64,000 nucleotides of DNA from Streptomyces barringtoniae (GTDB taxonomy: Bacteria > Actinomycetota > Actinomycetes > Streptomycetales > Streptomycetaceae). Numbering within the stretch: the first letter of the stretch is position 1; every line of letters starts with the position of its first letter. The notes beneath the pieces were generated by a model, which saw nothing but the letters and a program-made list of their open reading frames with translations, was not told the DNA's origin and ran no database searches. Shown piece after piece: positions 1-8,948 of the stretch. The translations under genes and the position numbers were made by a program. The stretch is from contig NZ_JAJHNP010000001.1 in assembly GCF_020819595.1 (NCBI RefSeq), forward strand, positions 62,001-126,000, given 5' to 3'.

Positions 1-1
1 C

Positions 2-142
2 CACCGGCGGCTGCGCGGACCGGCCGGCAGGCTCCTGCGCCGGGACGGTGACGGCCACGGCTCCCGGCTCAACAGCCCCGCCACGGTGGACACGGCGGTC
101 GCCTACCCGACCACCCTGCGCATGCTCGCCGGGGCCCGCTGA
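2..142 (+). CDS. C-terminal fragment of an unrecognised protein (5' end outside window)
   Basis: An open frame enters from the left edge and stops at TGA 140-142. It encodes 46 residues ending in TLRMLAGAR. Nearly all third codon positions are G or C, as in the genes around it, which is the main reason to believe it is coding. I do not recognise the family from this tail. It converges on the acyl-CoA synthetase gene, whose stop lies about 120 bases further on. Confidence 0.5.
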   Translation, partial: HRRLRGPAGRLLRRDGDGHGSRLNSPATVDTAVAYPTTLRMLAGAR

Positions 143-260
143 GCCACGGCCGTGCAGCGGGACAGGGCCCCCCGACGGGTCCCGGTCGAGTGCACCGCCG
201 ACGGCGCGCTCCTCCGGGGCCCGTCCTCGAGCAGGTACCGCATGCCCCGTTCCGGCCGTC

Positions 261-1877
261 TCACGCCCCGTACACCGCCCGCAGTTCGACCTTGCGCACC
301 TTCCCGGACACGGTCATCGGGAAGGAGTCGAGGATCTGCAGCCGACTGGGGATCTTGTAGTGCGCGAGCCGGCCCCGGCAGAAGGCGTGCAACTCCTCCA
401 GGGTGAGCGGGTCGGCCGCGTCGTACGGGATCACACAGGCCAGGACCTCCTCGCCGTACTTCTCGTGCGGCACCCCGACGACCTGGACGTCCCTGATCTT
501 CGGGTGGGCGTAGAGGAACTCCTCGATCTCGCGCGGGTAGATGTTCTCGCCGCCGCGGATGATCATGTCCTTGATCCGGCCGACGATCTCGACGTACCCG
601 TCCTCGCGCATCACCGCCAGGTCCCCGGTGTGCATCCAGCGGCCCGCGTCGACGGCCTCGGCGGTCTTCTCGGGCTCGTTCCAGTAGCCGAGCATCACGC
701 TGTAGCCGCGGGTGCACAACTCCCCCGCCGTGCCGCGCGGTTGGGTGACGCCGGTGGCCGGGTCGACGACCTTGACCTCCAGGTGCGGCAGGACCCGGCC
801 GACGGTGCCCGTGCGGTGCTCCAGGTCGTCGTCCCGGCGGGTCTGCAGCGACACCGGGGAGGTCTCGGTCATGCCGTAGCAGATGGAGACCTCCGCCATG
901 TGCATCTCGGCGACGACCCGCTTCATCACCTCCGCCGGGCACGGCGAGCCCGCCATGATGCCGGTGCGCAGGGTCGAGAGGTCGTACGTGGCGAAGTCGG
1001 GGAGGTTCAGTTCGGCGATGAACATGGTCGGCACGCCGTACAAGGACGTACAGCGCTCCTGCTGCACCGCCTCCAGGGTGGCCTTCGGGTCGAAGGACGG
1101 GGCCGGGATGACCATGCAGGCGCCGTGCGAGGTGGCCGCCAGGTTGCCCATCACCATGCCGAAGCAGTGGTAGAAGGGCACCGGGATGCAGATGCGGTCC
1201 TGCTCGCCGTAGGCGATCAACTCGCCCACGAAGTAACCGTTGTTGAGGATGTTGTGGTGGGACAGGGTGGCGCCCTTCGGGAAGCCGGTGGTCCCCGAGG
1301 TGTACTGGATGTTGATCGGGTCGTCGCAGGACAGTTCCGCGTACGGGGCATCACCGGTGCCCCGGCCGAGCAGTGCCTCCCAGCTCGGGTCGCCGATGTA
1401 CGCGACCTCCCGCAGTGCCGGGCACCTGCCGCGCACCTCCTCCACCATCGCGCGGTAGTCGCTGGTCCTGTGGCTCAGGGAGGCGAACAGCAGGGAGATC
1501 CCGGCCTGGTTGAGGACGTACTCGACCTCGTGGGTGCGGTAGGCGGGGTTGATGTTCACCATGATCGCGCCGATGCGGGCGGTGGCGTACTGGACCAGGA
1601 CCCACTCCGGGCAGTTGACCGCCCAGATGCCCACCCGGTCGCCCTTGACGACTCCGCTCGCGACCAGCGCCTGCGCCAGCTCCTCGACGGCCGCGCCGAA
1701 TTCGGCGTACGTCCAGCGCCGCCCCGACGGCACGTCGACCAGGGCCTCGCGGTCGGGCCAGGCGGCCACGGCCCGGTCCAGGTTGGCGCCGATGGTGTCG
1801 CCGAGCAGGGCGGTGGAACCGGTTCCGTGCGTGTACGACAGCGGTGTTCCGTGCGGGTACGACGGCGATGCGGTCAC
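261..1877 (-). CDS. AMP-dependent acyl-CoA synthetase (FadD-like)
   Basis: A 538-residue ANL-superfamily enzyme, expected to activate a fatty or other carboxylic acid to acyl-AMP and then acyl-CoA in the cytoplasm. The P-loop-like signature [11 protein letters not shown] lies at residues 192-202 and the C-terminal catalytic lysine (SGK) at about residue 526, so both subdomains are complete. The stretch [12 protein letters not shown] is typical of the FadD-like branch. The start is the GTG at 1877: it overlaps the upstream gene's stop in a GTGA and follows a strong GAGGAGGAC Shine-Dalgarno. The chain-length preference cannot be read from sequence. Two co-translated synthetases suggest paired handling of related acids, which is inference. 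Confidence 0.92.
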   Translation of the reverse strand: MTASPSYPHGTPLSYTHGTGSTALLGDTIGANLDRAVAAWPDREALVDVPSGRRWTYAEFGAAVEELAQALVASGVVKGDRVGIWAVNCPEWVLVQYATARIGAIMVNINPAYRTHEVEYVLNQAGISLLFASLSHRTSDYRAMVEEVRGRCPALREVAYIGDPSWEALLGRGTGDAPYAELSCDDPINIQYTSGTTGFPKGATLSHHNILNNGYFVGELIAYGEQDRICIPVPFYHCFGMVMGNLAATSHGACMVIPAPSFDPKATLEAVQQERCTSLYGVPTMFIAELNLPDFATYDLSTLRTGIMAGSPCPAEVMKRVVAEMHMAEVSICYGMTETSPVSLQTRRDDDLEHRTGTVGRVLPHLEVKVVDPATGVTQPRGTAGELCTRGYSVMLGYWNEPEKTAEAVDAGRWMHTGDLAVMREDGYVEIVGRIKDMIIRGGENIYPREIEEFLYAHPKIRDVQVVGVPHEKYGEEVLACVIPYDAADPLTLEELHAFCRGRLAHYKIPSRLQILDSFPMTVSGKVRKVELRAVYGA

Positions 1878-3550
1878 CGGAAGTCCTCCTCGCGGTACTC
1901 GTGCTCCGAGCCCTGGGCCGTCGCCTCGCGCAGTTCGATCCGGCGGATCTTGCCGGAGACGGTCTTGGGCAGCGCGCCGAACTCCAGCCGGCGGATCCGC
2001 TTGTAGGGGGCGAGCACCTGGCGGGAGTGCTCGAAGATGACCTTGGCCGTGTCCGGTCCGGGCTCGAAGCCCTCGGCGAGCACGACGTACGCCTTCGGCA
2101 CGGCGAGCCGCAGCTCGTCCGGCGCGGGCACCACGGCGGCCTCGGCCACCGCCTCGTGCTCCAGCAGGGCGCTCTCCAGCTCGAACGGGCTGATCTTGTA
2201 GTCGGAGGCCTTGAAGACGTCGTCCGCGCGGCCGACGTAGGTCAGATAGCCGTCCTCGTCGCGGGCGGCGATGTCCCCGGTGCGGTAGTAGCCGCCCGCC
2301 ATGGCCTCGGCCGTGCGGTCCGGGTCGCCGTGGTAGCCGGTCATCAGGCCGACCGGACGCTCGGACAGGTCGAGGGCGATCTCGCCCTCGGTGGCGCCGG
2401 GCGCACCGGAGACGGGGTCGAGGAGCTCGACGCGGTAGCCGGGGCTCGGGCGGCCCATCGAGCCGGTCTTCAGCACCTGGCCGGGGCTGTTGGACACCTG
2501 CACGGCGGTCTCGGTCTGCCCGAAGCCGTCCCGGATGGTCACGCCCCAGGCCCGCCGGACCTGTTCGATGACCTCGGGGTTGAGCGGCTCGCCGGCGGCC
2601 ACCACCTCGCGGGGCGGGGTGGCGAGGAGGCTCAGGTCGGCCTGGATGAGCATGCGCCACACGGTCGGCGGGGCGCAGAAGGTGGTCACTCCCGACCGGT
2701 CCATCTCGGCCATCAGCCGGGCCGCGTCGAACCGTGTGTAGTTGAAGAGGAAGACGGTCGCCTCGGCGTTCCACGGCGCGAACAGATTGGACCAGGCGTG
2801 CTTGGCCCAGCCCGGCGAGGAGATGTTCAGGTGCACGTCACCGGGTTTCAGGCCGATCCAGTACATGGTGGCCAGATGCCCGATCGGGTACGAGGTGTGG
2901 GTGTGCTCGACGAGCTTGGGGCGGGCGGTCGTACCGGAGGTGAAGTAGAGCATCAGCGGGTCGTCGGCCAGGGTGGGCCCGTCGGGGACGAACTCGGCGG
3001 GGGCGGTGTACGCGTCCTCGTACGGCTCCCAGCCCTCCTGCGGCGGGCCGCCGACCGAGATCCGGGTGTACCCACCGGGCACCTCGGCGAACTTCGCGGC
3101 GTCCTCCGCCCGTACGACCACGTGCTTCACCCGGCCCCGGTCCACCCGGTCGCGCAGGTCGGCCGGACCGAGCAGCGGGGTGGCGGGGATGACGACCGCG
3201 CGCAGCTTCATCGCGGCCAGCGCGGTCTCCCACAGTTCGGCCTGGTTGCCGAGCATGACCAGGATCCGGTCCTCGGCGGCGACACCCCGCGCACGCAGAT
3301 GGTTAGCGACCCGGTTCGACCGCTCGGACATCTCGGCGAAGGACAGCCGCGTCTCGCCGCCGTCCTCCTCGACGATGTGCAGCGCGGTCCGGTCGTTGCC
3401 GGCGGCGATCACGTCGAACCAGTCCAGCGCCCAGTTGAAGTGCGCGGGCCGCGGCCAGGAGAAGCCCTCACAGGCGGCGGCGTAGTCCTCCCGGTGCGCC
3501 AGCAGAAAGTCCCGGGCCTCCCGGAACGACTCGGTCACCGTCGTCATCAC
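1874..3550 (-). CDS. AMP-dependent acyl-CoA synthetase (medium-chain/MACS-like)
   Basis: A 558-residue member of the same superfamily but of a different branch from its downstream neighbour. The N-terminal region around FNWALDWFD and the phosphate-binding [10 protein letters not shown] at residues 203-212 resemble medium-chain acyl-CoA and acetyl-CoA synthetase-like enzymes. The catalytic lysine in SGKIRR is at about residue 534. The gene begins with two consecutive ATG codons and either could be the start. Its TGA overlaps the next gene's GTG, so translation is probably coupled. A GAF-LuxR regulator gene diverges from its 5' side and may control the pair. Confidence 0.9.
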   Translation of the reverse strand: MMTTVTESFREARDFLLAHREDYAAACEGFSWPRPAHFNWALDWFDVIAAGNDRTALHIVEEDGGETRLSFAEMSERSNRVANHLRARGVAAEDRILVMLGNQAELWETALAAMKLRAVVIPATPLLGPADLRDRVDRGRVKHVVVRAEDAAKFAEVPGGYTRISVGGPPQEGWEPYEDAYTAPAEFVPDGPTLADDPLMLYFTSGTTARPKLVEHTHTSYPIGHLATMYWIGLKPGDVHLNISSPGWAKHAWSNLFAPWNAEATVFLFNYTRFDAARLMAEMDRSGVTTFCAPPTVWRMLIQADLSLLATPPREVVAAGEPLNPEVIEQVRRAWGVTIRDGFGQTETAVQVSNSPGQVLKTGSMGRPSPGYRVELLDPVSGAPGATEGEIALDLSERPVGLMTGYHGDPDRTAEAMAGGYYRTGDIAARDEDGYLTYVGRADDVFKASDYKISPFELESALLEHEAVAEAAVVPAPDELRLAVPKAYVVLAEGFEPGPDTAKVIFEHSRQVLAPYKRIRRLEFGALPKTVSGKIRRIELREATAQGSEHEYREEDFR

Positions 3551-3610
3551 ACACTCCTCGCGTCACCGGCGCGCCCTGGGCCTGCGGCTCGCTCCCGCTG
3601 TTCCGGACCA

Positions 3611-3640
3611 TTGCCGGGCGGCTCTCTGGCATCGTCTAAT
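3611..3640 (+). promoter_or_regulatory. Candidate promoter for the GAF-LuxR gene
   Basis: TTGCCG (3611-3616), an 18-base spacer and TCTAAT (3635-3640) resemble a housekeeping promoter. Transcription would begin near 3647, which would exclude starts at 3643/3646 and favours the GTG at 3700. Confidence 0.4.
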
Positions 3641-3657
3641 CCGTGATGCAGGTCTCA

Positions 3658-3677
3658 CCACCCCCGAACGGGGGTGG
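3658..3677. promoter_or_regulatory. 8-bp perfect inverted repeat in the leader of the GAF-LuxR gene
   Basis: CCACCCCC, the loop GAAC, then GGGGGTGG: a perfect 8-bp stem 22 bases before the GTG start. It could be an operator or an RNA hairpin in the 5' leader. Confidence 0.45.
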
Positions 3678-3699
3678 GGGCGGCAGAAGGGGCGAAGAC

Positions 3700-4530
3700 G
3701 TGACGGCAGACGCGGCGGGGACGGTGGAGATCGGCGGTGCGCTCGCCCGGCTGCGGCACGCCACGGGGCTGCCGGTCGCCTTCGGCGGCCTGGTCGAGTC
3801 CGGCCGGCCGCAGATCCGGATCAGCCAGCTGAGCGGCACGACCACGACCGCCCTGCGCTCCCTCGCGGTGACCTCCGGCAACGGACTCGGCGGCAAGGCG
3901 GTGGCCCTGGCCCGGCCGTGCGCGGTGACGGACTACTCGAGTTCACGGCAGATCAGCCACGAGTACGACGTCCCGGTGGCCGCGGAGGGCATTCGCTCGG
4001 TCGTCGCGGTGCCCGTGGTGGTACGGCGCCGGGTGCGCGGCGTGCTCTACGGCGCGCTGCGCTCGGCCCAGCCGCTCGGCGACCGCACGCTGGGCGCGGC
4101 CATGGCCGTCGCCCGGGACGTGGAGCAGGCGCTGGTGGTGCGGGACGAGGCGCGGGGGCTGCTGGCGGCGGCCCGGCCGGAGCCCGTCGGCGGCGACCAG
4201 TGTGCCGCCTGGGAGCAGGTGCGCGAGGCACATGCGGCGCTGAGGGCCCTGGCCCCCCGGATCACCGATCCGGACCTGCGGGCCGAACTGCTCGCGGCCT
4301 GCGGGCTGTTGACCGCGCCGTCGCGCAAGGTCGGCGTGACCCTGGCGCCGCGCGAGCTCGACGTGCTGTCCTGGGTGGCGGCGGGGGCGACCAACGCGGC
4401 CGTGGCCGAGCGGCTGGGACTGCGTGCGGAGACGGTGAAGGGCTATCTGCGCTCGGCGATGCGGAAGCTGGGCGCGCACACCCGAGGGGAGGCGGTGACC
4501 GCGGCCCGCAGGGCGGGACTGCTGCCGTGA
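3700..4530 (+). CDS. GAF-domain LuxR-type transcriptional regulator
   Basis: A 276-residue protein with an N-terminal GAF-like sensor (about residues 10-145) and a C-terminal LuxR/GerE helix-turn-helix. The HTH runs from LAPRELDVLSWVAAG through NAAVAERLGLRAETVKGYLRS. GAF domains bind small ligands; here the ligand is unknown. I chose the GTG at 3700 because it follows an AAGGGGCGAAG-type Shine-Dalgarno and because a plausible promoter would start transcription after the upstream alternative. Divergence from the acyl-CoA synthetase pair makes that operon the obvious candidate target, which is inference. Confidence 0.85.
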   Translation: MTADAAGTVEIGGALARLRHATGLPVAFGGLVESGRPQIRISQLSGTTTTALRSLAVTSGNGLGGKAVALARPCAVTDYSSSRQISHEYDVPVAAEGIRSVVAVPVVVRRRVRGVLYGALRSAQPLGDRTLGAAMAVARDVEQALVVRDEARGLLAAARPEPVGGDQCAAWEQVREAHAALRALAPRITDPDLRAELLAACGLLTAPSRKVGVTLAPRELDVLSWVAAGATNAAVAERLGLRAETVKGYLRSAMRKLGAHTRGEAVTAARRAGLLP

Positions 4531-4555
4531 CGACGGGCCACAGGGAAACCTTTCC

Positions 4556-4578
4556 ATTCAAGCGTAGACGCCTTGAAT
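4556..4578. promoter_or_regulatory. Inverted repeat in the AT-rich region upstream of the LAL regulator
   Basis: ATTCAAG, 9 bases, CTTGAAT. It lies in an unusually AT-rich stretch (about 4545-4640) about 105 bases before the LAL regulator start, so it is a plausible activator or repressor site. Confidence 0.4.
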
Positions 4579-4682
4579 TTCCTTATGCTTGACCGTTTGT
4601 TATTTCCCTCACCACGGCTTCCGTCCGAATTTCATGGATCGTTGCCTAGAATTTGGCCCGAACACGACACACGAGGGGAGCG

Positions 4683-7541
4683 GTGACCGTGCGACGGGAC
4701 TTCCAGGAGCCTGCCAGGTGCCGCCCCGACCTGGTCATCGGCCGCGAGGAGTTGTTCGCCGGCGCCCGTGACCAACTCGCCTCGGGCGGCAGTGTGCTGC
4801 TCCACGGTCCCGCCGGAATAGGGAAATCCACCGTCCTGCGGGCATTGGCCGAGGAATACGGCACCACTGCCCGCACCGTCCTGCGCTGCTCGGCCACCGA
4901 GTCCGAATCCCACCTCCCCTTCCTGGCCCTCGCCGACCTCTTCGGCCTGGTCCTCGACGACGTCTCCCCCCGGCTGCCCGTCGCCCAGCGCACGGCCCTG
5001 GAGTCGGCGCTCACCGGCCGCGGCGAGTCCAGCCTCCAGCGCGACGGACTGGCCCTGCGCCTCGCGGTGCTCTCCGCGCTGCGCGCCCTCGCCGCGCACG
5101 GCGGTGTCCTCGTCGTCGCCGACGACCTGCAGTGGCTGGACCCGGCCAGCGCCGAACTGCTCGGCTTCGCCGCCCGCCGCCTGGAGGGCACCCCGGTGCA
5201 ACTGCTGTGCGCGGTACGCACCGAGGGCCAGGAGAGCCAGGAGTACGACCGGCATCTGCGCGCCTGCCCGCCGGGCACCCTCGCCGTCCGGCTGGGCCCG
5301 CTCTCCCGCGCCCGGGTCGCCCAGTTGCTCGACCACCGCGGCCACGGCAACCTGCCCCGCTCCACCCTCCGCGAGATCCACCGCACCAGCGGCGGCAATC
5401 CGCTGTTCGCCCTGGAACTCGGCCGCGCGCTCGCCGACAGTCCCACCCCGCCCCGGCCGGGCGAGCCGCTGCCGGTGCCGACCAGCCTGCGCGCCCTGGT
5501 GCTCAGCCGCCTGGACATGCTGTCCGTCGAGGCCCGCCGCACCCTGCTGGTGGCCAGCGCCGGCGCCCGCCCCACCCCGGCGTTGCTGCACGCGGCCGGC
5601 CGGACCAACGCCGAGGCCGAGTGCGCCCAGGCCGCCGAACTCGGGCTGCTGGCCACCGAGCCCGACGCCCCCGCCGTACGGTTCGCGCACCCGCTGATAT
5701 CGGCCGCGCTGTACGCGGAGGCGCCCGCACACGAGCGGCGCGCCGCGCACGCGGCCCTGTCCACGGCCGCCTCCGATCCGATCGAACGGGCCCGGCACCT
5801 GGCCCTCGCCACCACCGGCACCGATCCGGACGTCGCCGCCCGGCTCGCCGAGGCCGCCGCCCTCGCCCGGGACCGCGGCGCCCCCTCGGTCGCCGCCCAC
5901 CTGGGTCTGCTCGCCGCCCGGCACACCCCCGCCGACGGTGTGCCGAGCCAGGAGGAGCGCCGGCTGCAGGCCGCCGAGGACGCGATCACCGCGGGGGAGA
6001 TCGACCTGGCCCGGGACATCGCCCGCGAGGTGCTGTCCAAGGCCACCGTGCCCGCCGACCGGGTGCGGGCCTGGATCATCGTCATCGACACCGCCGGCCA
6101 CACCATGGCCGAGGTCGACGCCGTCTTCCCGCAGGCCCTCGCCGACGCCGGCGACGACCCCCGGCTGCTGGCGCTGGTGCACTACCAGCTGGCCTGGCGG
6201 GCGCTGATCGTCGAGGGCGACTTCACCGAGGCCCGCGAGGCCGCCGCGCACGCCGCCGAACTGGCCGCGCGCGGCAAGGACCGGCGCACCGAACTGCTCT
6301 CCCTCGCCTTCCAGGCCCAGACCGAGACCCTGATGGGCCACCCGGAGGCGCCCCGGACCATCCAACGCGCCCTGAAGGAGCCTCAGGACCCCAGGGTGGC
6401 CTGCCACCACAACGGGGCGGGCAGCGCCCGGTTCCGCTGGCTGGTCATGAGCGACCAGCTGACCGAGGCCCGGGCGACGGTCACCGCGCTGCTGCGCGAG
6501 GTGCGCCGGCGCGGCTCGGTGGAGAGCGAGGTGCACTTCCTGCGCGGCCTCGCCGAGACCGAGCTGCGCGTCGGGCACTGCGGGCGCGCCCTGGAGCTGG
6601 CCCGCGAGAGTCTGCGCCTCGCCCGGGACTCCGGGATCGGCGAGACCGCCTCGGCGATGCTCACCTCGCTCGCCGAGGCCTCCGGCGGGGACGTGGACCG
6701 GGCCCTCGCGCTCGCCCGGGAGGCGGTCGAGCACGCCGAGGAGGACGGCGACCAGATGTACCTCTCCCGGGCCCTGGGCGCGCTCGGATACGCCCAGCTG
6801 GTGGCCGGGGACCCGGCGGGCACGGTGCGCTCCCTGCGCCGGGTGCGGACGCTGGAGCTGGGACTCGGGATCACCGACCCCGCGCGCGGGCGCTGGCAGG
6901 GCGATCTCGCCGAGGCGCTGGTCCGGATCGGTGAACCGGCCGAGGCGCAGGACGTCATCGACGCGAGCCGCGAGCACGCCCTGCGCCTCGGCCGGGAGAG
7001 CGTCCTCGCCGTCCTGGACCGCTCCGAGGCACTGGTGCGGGCCGCCCAGGGGGACCTGGAGGCCGCGGTCGCCCAGCTGACGTCCGCTCAGGACCGGCTC
7101 GGCAAACTGGGCTACGGGCTGGAGGAGGCGCGGGCCGCCTTCGCGCTGGCCCGGTTGCTCGGCACGCGCCCGGCCACGGGCCTTGGCGCCCCGCAGGCCC
7201 GAACAGGCACGGCCTCCTCGGCGTACGACCAGGCCACCCGGATGTTCCGCCGCTGCCGGGCGCTGCCCTGGCTGCGCCAGGTGGACGAATCCCTCACCGT
7301 CCCCGAGCCGGAACCGGAGCTCGCCGTGCCGGACGCCCTGAACGCGCTGGACGTGCTGGCCGCGATGGAGCGTCAGGTCGCCGCACTGGTCATGGAGGGC
7401 GCCACCAACCGGGAGATCGCCGCCCGGCTGTTCATCAGCGTCAAGACGGTGGAGGCGACCCTGACCCGGGTCTACCGCAAGCTGGGGATCCGCTCGCGGG
7501 TCGACATCGTCCGATTGGCGGCGGCTCGCCGCGCGAAGTGA
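4683..7541 (+). CDS. LAL-family (large ATP-binding LuxR) transcriptional regulator
   Basis: About 952 residues. The N-terminal AAA/STAND-type ATPase has Walker A GPAGIGKST near residues 42-50 and Walker B VLVVADD near 142-148. A long helical, TPR-like middle region follows. The C-terminal LuxR helix-turn-helix spans MERQVAALVMEGATNREIAARL and continues through SVKTVEATLTRVYRKLG. Length and order match the MalT/LAL family, which are ATP-dependent activators often linked to sugar use or specialised metabolism. The GTG at 4683 follows GAGGGGAG; a GTG two codons later is possible. No biosynthetic cluster adjoins it, so the target is unknown. Confidence 0.9.
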   Translation: MTVRRDFQEPARCRPDLVIGREELFAGARDQLASGGSVLLHGPAGIGKSTVLRALAEEYGTTARTVLRCSATESESHLPFLALADLFGLVLDDVSPRLPVAQRTALESALTGRGESSLQRDGLALRLAVLSALRALAAHGGVLVVADDLQWLDPASAELLGFAARRLEGTPVQLLCAVRTEGQESQEYDRHLRACPPGTLAVRLGPLSRARVAQLLDHRGHGNLPRSTLREIHRTSGGNPLFALELGRALADSPTPPRPGEPLPVPTSLRALVLSRLDMLSVEARRTLLVASAGARPTPALLHAAGRTNAEAECAQAAELGLLATEPDAPAVRFAHPLISAALYAEAPAHERRAAHAALSTAASDPIERARHLALATTGTDPDVAARLAEAAALARDRGAPSVAAHLGLLAARHTPADGVPSQEERRLQAAEDAITAGEIDLARDIAREVLSKATVPADRVRAWIIVIDTAGHTMAEVDAVFPQALADAGDDPRLLALVHYQLAWRALIVEGDFTEAREAAAHAAELAARGKDRRTELLSLAFQAQTETLMGHPEAPRTIQRALKEPQDPRVACHHNGAGSARFRWLVMSDQLTEARATVTALLREVRRRGSVESEVHFLRGLAETELRVGHCGRALELARESLRLARDSGIGETASAMLTSLAEASGGDVDRALALAREAVEHAEEDGDQMYLSRALGALGYAQLVAGDPAGTVRSLRRVRTLELGLGITDPARGRWQGDLAEALVRIGEPAEAQDVIDASREHALRLGRESVLAVLDRSEALVRAAQGDLEAAVAQLTSAQDRLGKLGYGLEEARAAFALARLLGTRPATGLGAPQARTGTASSAYDQATRMFRRCRALPWLRQVDESLTVPEPEPELAVPDALNALDVLAAMERQVAALVMEGATNREIAARLFISVKTVEATLTRVYRKLGIRSRVDIVRLAAARRAK

Positions 7542-7569
7542 GAACGCGGCCGGTTAACTGAACCGGACC

Positions 7570-7583
7570 GAGGGTTTTCCCTC
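7570..7583. promoter_or_regulatory. Short hairpin GAGGG-TTTT-CCCTC
   Basis: A perfect 5-bp stem with a TTTT loop, 29 bases after the LAL regulator stop. It could be a weak terminator or part of the control region of the trypsin gene. Confidence 0.3.
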
Positions 7584-7609
7584 ACCCAACCCGCTAGGGG
7601 GTTCCCTCA

Positions 7610-7639
7610 TTGGGACCCGAGGGTTCCGGGTCCTAGCGT
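7610..7639 (+). promoter_or_regulatory. Candidate promoter of the trypsin gene with an operator-like repeat in its spacer
   Basis: TTGGGA (7610-7615), an 18-base spacer and TAGCGT (7634-7639). The inverted repeat GGACCCG / CGGGTCC (7613-7633) overlaps the -35 and fills the spacer, an arrangement suited to repression. Confidence 0.45.
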
Positions 7640-7745
7640 AAAGGGCGTGCCGCTCGCCCGGGCATACGGGGGTCGGTCCCGAGACCCCCGTGCAACCCCC
7701 CACACCCGTGCGATCCCCCACCGGTGCAACCCACTGAGGAGACTC

Positions 7746-8537
7746 ATGTTCGGGCCCAGACGTGCAAGACAGCCCGCCGCGACCCTGGTGGCGGGTGCCG
7801 CCGCCGCGGCGACCGTGCTGCTCGCCTCCCCCACGGCGAGCGCCGCCCCTCAGCCCATCGTCGGCGGCACGACCACCACGACGGCGGCGTACCCGTTCGT
7901 CATGCAGATCACCGACGCGTCCGGCAACCAGTTCTGCGGCGGCACGCTGGTGGCCGCCACCAAGGTCGTGACGGCGGCGCACTGCATGGCGGGCGAGTCC
8001 GCCGGCAACGTCCGTGTGGTCGGCGGCCGGACCAATCTCAACGGCACCGACGGCATGGTCAGCAAGGTCGGCAAGATCTGGGTCAACCCGGGCTACACGG
8101 ACGCCACCAACGGCGACGACGTGGCGGTGCTGACCCTGGAGACGTCGATGCCGTACAAGCCGGTGTCGTACGTCTCCTCCTCCCAGACGGGCGTGTACGC
8201 GGCCGGCGCCACGGCCCGGATCCTCGGCTGGGGGACCACCTCGGAGAACGGCAGCTCCTCCAACCAGCTGCGGACCGCGACCGTCCCGATCGTGTCCGAC
8301 TCCAGCTGCAAGAGCTCCTACGGTTCGGACTTCGTCCAGTCCGACATGGTGTGCGCCGGACACTCCTCCGGCGGCGTAGACACCTGCCAGGGCGACAGCG
8401 GCGGTCCCCTGCTCATCGGGGGCGTCCTGGCAGGGATCACTTCCTGGGGCGAGGGGTGCGCGGAGGCCGGTTACCCGGGTGTGTACACCCGGCTGACCAC
8501 CTTCTCGGACCTCGTGACCGCGCAGGTCGGTTCATGA
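7746..8537 (+). CDS. Secreted trypsin-like serine protease
   Basis: A 263-residue S1 family endopeptidase resembling Streptomyces trypsin. A signal peptide (ending near TASA, residues 30-33) and a short propeptide precede the mature N-terminus IVGG at residue 38. The catalytic triad is visible: His79 in TAAHC, Asp125 in DDVAVL and Ser218 in GDSGGP. Asp212, six residues before the serine, predicts cleavage after Lys or Arg. Six cysteines fit the usual disulfides. The start ATG follows GAGGAG. The 3' end carries a 20-bp tandem duplication with the stop at the junction. It is extracellular and probably scavenges protein or acts in development. Confidence 0.95.
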   Translation: MFGPRRARQPAATLVAGAAAAATVLLASPTASAAPQPIVGGTTTTTAAYPFVMQITDASGNQFCGGTLVAATKVVTAAHCMAGESAGNVRVVGGRTNLNGTDGMVSKVGKIWVNPGYTDATNGDDVAVLTLETSMPYKPVSYVSSSQTGVYAAGATARILGWGTTSENGSSSNQLRTATVPIVSDSSCKSSYGSDFVQSDMVCAGHSSGGVDTCQGDSGGPLLIGGVLAGITSWGEGCAEAGYPGVYTRLTTFSDLVTAQVGS

Positions 8538-8553
8538 CCGCGCAGGTCCGCTC
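8514..8553 (+). repeat. 20-bp tandem duplication across the trypsin stop codon
   Basis: Two near-identical 20-mers (8514-8533 and 8534-8553) of the form (G/A)TGACCGCGCAGGTC(G/C)G(T/C)TC. The second contains the TGA stop, so the last codons (TAQVGS) recur after the stop as TAQVRS followed by TAA. Confidence 0.8.
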
Positions 8554-8571
8554 GTAACCCGGAAGAGGGAC

Positions 8572-8590
8572 ACCTGAGCACCCCTCAGGT
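8572..8590 (+). terminator. Hairpin downstream of the trypsin gene
   Basis: ACCTGAG, loop CACCC, CTCAGGT: a perfect 7-bp stem 35 bases after the stop. No U tract follows, which is common for Streptomyces terminators. Confidence 0.55.
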
Positions 8591-8598
8591 AGATGCCA

Positions 8599-8641
8599 GG
8601 GGGGCGTTGCGAGCCACCACGAGCGGCCCGCAGCGCCCCCC
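8599..8641. terminator. GC-rich hairpin between convergent genes
   Basis: GGGGGGCG and CGCCCCCC form an 8-bp stem around a 27-base loop, between the trypsin gene and the convergent tautomerase gene. It could serve both strands. Confidence 0.5.
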
Positions 8642-8673
8642 TCTCCACGTTCACCCCCGTGGAACGCGGGGGG

Positions 8674-8856
8674 CTACTTGTCGGCCGTGAGCTTCCCGGC
8701 CGCGCCCCAGCTGTCCGCCGGGACCTCGTGGATCCACACCTGCACGGTCTCCGCCGGGATCCGGTACGCGTCGACGAACGCGTCGGTGACCCGCTTGACC
8801 AGCTCCCGCTTGAGCTCGACATCGCGCGGGCCCTGCTGGATGGTGACGATCGGCAT
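8674..8856 (-). CDS. 4-oxalocrotonate tautomerase-family protein
   Basis: A 60-residue protein starting MPIVTIQQGP. Proline directly after the initiator is the catalytic general base of this family once Met is removed. The length matches the 60-65-residue 4-OT subunit, which forms hexamers. It should catalyse keto-enol tautomerisation, but the substrate cannot be inferred and no aromatic meta-cleavage genes are nearby. The ATG follows a GAGGGAG Shine-Dalgarno. A LysR regulator gene lies 92 bases upstream on the same strand. Confidence 0.88.
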   Translation of the reverse strand: MPIVTIQQGPRDVELKRELVKRVTDAFVDAYRIPAETVQVWIHEVPADSWGAAGKLTADK

Positions 8857-8948
8857 GGCTGAACTCCCTCGATCGGTGTGCCTGTCCGGTGGGTCCAGTC
8901 CATCGCGGCGCGCGTCCCCGACCAAGAAGCAGTCCGCGACCGCAGCGA

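Noticed and set aside
48..2006. Long open frame opposite the acyl-CoA synthetases
   Set aside because: It is a high-GC antisense artefact: composition is Val/Arg/Gly/His-rich without domains, while the other strand carries complete ANL motifs.
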